Below are positions 63,085 through 64,000 of a stretch of DNA of 64,000 bases, in pieces. The notes under the pieces are model-generated. The model saw nothing but the letters and a program-made list of their open reading frames with translations, searched no databases and was not told the origin of the DNA. The translations under genes and the position numbers were made by a program. Source of the stretch: Paenibacillus sp. MMS20-IR301. Lineage in GTDB: Bacteria; Bacillota; Bacilli; Paenibacillales; Paenibacillaceae. Position 1 is the first letter of the stretch. Each line of letters begins with the position of its first letter. The stretch is taken from assembly GCF_032302195.1 (NCBI RefSeq), contig NZ_CP135275.1:558001-622000 (forward strand). The letters are read 5' to 3'.

Positions 63085-63204
63085 ATTTATTCTCCCTTAT
63101 TCATGTATTGAACCACTGGTTAGCGGCTAAGTTGATAGTAGCATACGGAATTATGACAGCAGTATGTCATGGTTGTTGTGGTAGAATAAAAAAAGGTGAT
63201 GGCC

Positions 63205-64000
63205 ATGAAAATAGACCGTTTGATCTCCATAATTATGATTCTGCTGGAGCGCGACAAAGTCAGTGCATCGAAGCTTGCGGAGATGTTCGAGGTTACACCC
63301 CGGACGATATTCCGGGATATCGATTCGATTAACCAGGCGGGCATTCCGATTGTTACGTATCCAGGTGTGCGGGGCGGCATAGCGATTATGGAGCAATACA
63401 AGATTGAGAAAAGATTGTTTACCATCTCTGATATTACAGCCTTGTTAACGGGGCTAGGGAGCATTCATTCCACGTTGTCAGGGGAGGAAATTCTCAATGC
63501 GATGGCTAAAGTGAAAGGGCTGATCCCTGAGGAGCAGGTCCGGGAGATCGAGCAGAAATCGGGACAGATCGTAATTGATCATGCCCCGTGGCTGGGCAAC
63601 AAGATTCTGCATTTGAAGCTGAGCGATATCAGGGCCGCAATGGATGATCACAGGCTGCTTGCGTTCAGCTACAGTGATCAGGCGGGCAGGCAGAGCAGCC
63701 GTGAGGTTGAACCTTACCGGCTTATAATGAAGGATTCCAACTGGTATCTGCAGGGATACTGCACTTCCAGGCAGGATTTCCGCATCTTCCGCTTATCCCG
63801 TATCACTGCCCTTGAGGTGCTGGAAGGGACGTTTTTGCCCCGGGAGTTTGACCCCGGTCCGCTGGCTCCTCCGGGACAGGAGATGATTACCCTCAAGCTG
63901 TTAATTGAGCCCCCGTTACGGGACCTGATGCTTGAGCTGGCCGGCGAAGAGAATGTGATTGCCTGCGGCGATAACCGGTTCACCGTCCACTTCCCGTTTG
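63205..64000 (+). CDS. YafY-type HTH/WYL transcriptional regulator (truncated by window edge)
   Basis: The first ~265 codons of a gene that runs off the right edge. An HTH_11 domain occupies residues 1-55 (LISIIMILLERDKVSASKLA, FEVTPRTIFRDID). The WYL region begins near 135 (FSYSDQAGRQSSREVEPYRL, SNWYLQGYC, FRIFRLSRI), and the WCX C-terminal part starts before the edge. AAAAAGGTG eight bases before the ATG at 63205 favours this start over an ATG at 63199. WYL regulators sense ligands or nucleic acids. The divergent FMN-binding gene is the nearest likely target. Confidence 0.92.
   Translation, partial: MKIDRLISIIMILLERDKVSASKLAEMFEVTPRTIFRDIDSINQAGIPIVTYPGVRGGIAIMEQYKIEKRLFTISDITALLTGLGSIHSTLSGEEILNAMAKVKGLIPEEQVREIEQKSGQIVIDHAPWLGNKILHLKLSDIRAAMDDHRLLAFSYSDQAGRQSSREVEPYRLIMKDSNWYLQGYCTSRQDFRIFRLSRITALEVLEGTFLPREFDPGPLAPPGQEMITLKLLIEPPLRDLMLELAGEENVIACGDNRFTVHFPF

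Overview
The window looks like chromosomal DNA of a spore-former of the Paenibacillus group. The signs are strong GGAGG-type ribosome binding sites, frequent TTG/GTG starts, moderate GC, lipoprotein sugar-binding proteins paired with YesM/YesN-type two-component systems, and a very large secreted enzyme ending in three SLH domains. The genus is inferred from gene content, not from a marker gene. No rRNA, tRNA, prophage, transposase or CRISPR array was seen.

Layout. (1) 1-10722: the start of a YesM-type kinase (leftward, cut by the window edge) faces a rightward operon. That operon holds an LplA/B/C-type ABC importer, an esterase, a beta-phosphoglucomutase-like HAD enzyme, a DUF5060-type glycosidase, an MFS transporter and a GH3 enzyme. 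(2) 11084-14486: a LacI-type repressor and a GH36 alpha-galactosidase. (3) 14677-21356: a YesM/YesN pair followed by a second importer. (4) 21609-28664: a leftward YesN/YesM pair divergent from a third importer. (5) 28820-35443: a 2207-residue secreted, S-layer-anchored GH59-like enzyme. (6) 35719-42895: an AraC regulator divergent from a cytoplasmic uronide-degradation operon (DUF2264, heparinase II/III-like, GH88, DUF2264). (7) 43054-53175: an ion-homeostasis block with a ClC exchanger carrying an RCK_C domain, an alpha/beta hydrolase, a stand-alone KdpD-type universal stress protein, an Mrp antiporter with fused subunits A and B, a clear ydaO-class c-di-AMP riboswitch, and a second alpha/beta hydrolase. 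(8) 53317-62564: a leftward YesM/YesN pair divergent from a fourth importer and a GH42 beta-galactosidase. (9) 62662-64000: an FMN-binding PNPOx-like protein divergent from a truncated WYL regulator.

How the genes work together. Most of the window serves glycan scavenging. The surface enzyme cuts galactose-containing material, lipoprotein-dependent importers bring in oligosaccharides, and cytoplasmic GH3, GH36, GH42, GH88 and heparinase-like enzymes finish them. Each importer sits beside a membrane sensor pair that probably senses the sugar or its binding protein. No ABC ATPase is encoded, so a shared MsmX-type ATPase elsewhere is likely. All four binding-protein/permease junctions carry an intercistronic hairpin, and three kinase promoters carry cre-like boxes.

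The most notable region is 43054-53175. There, a c-di-AMP riboswitch, an RCK_C-bearing ClC exchanger and a KdpD-type USP protein sit around an Mrp Na+/H+ antiporter. This suggests a c-di-AMP-linked pH and ion module with an unexplained hydrolase as the riboswitch-controlled gene. Coordinates and motifs were read by eye; no database search was run.
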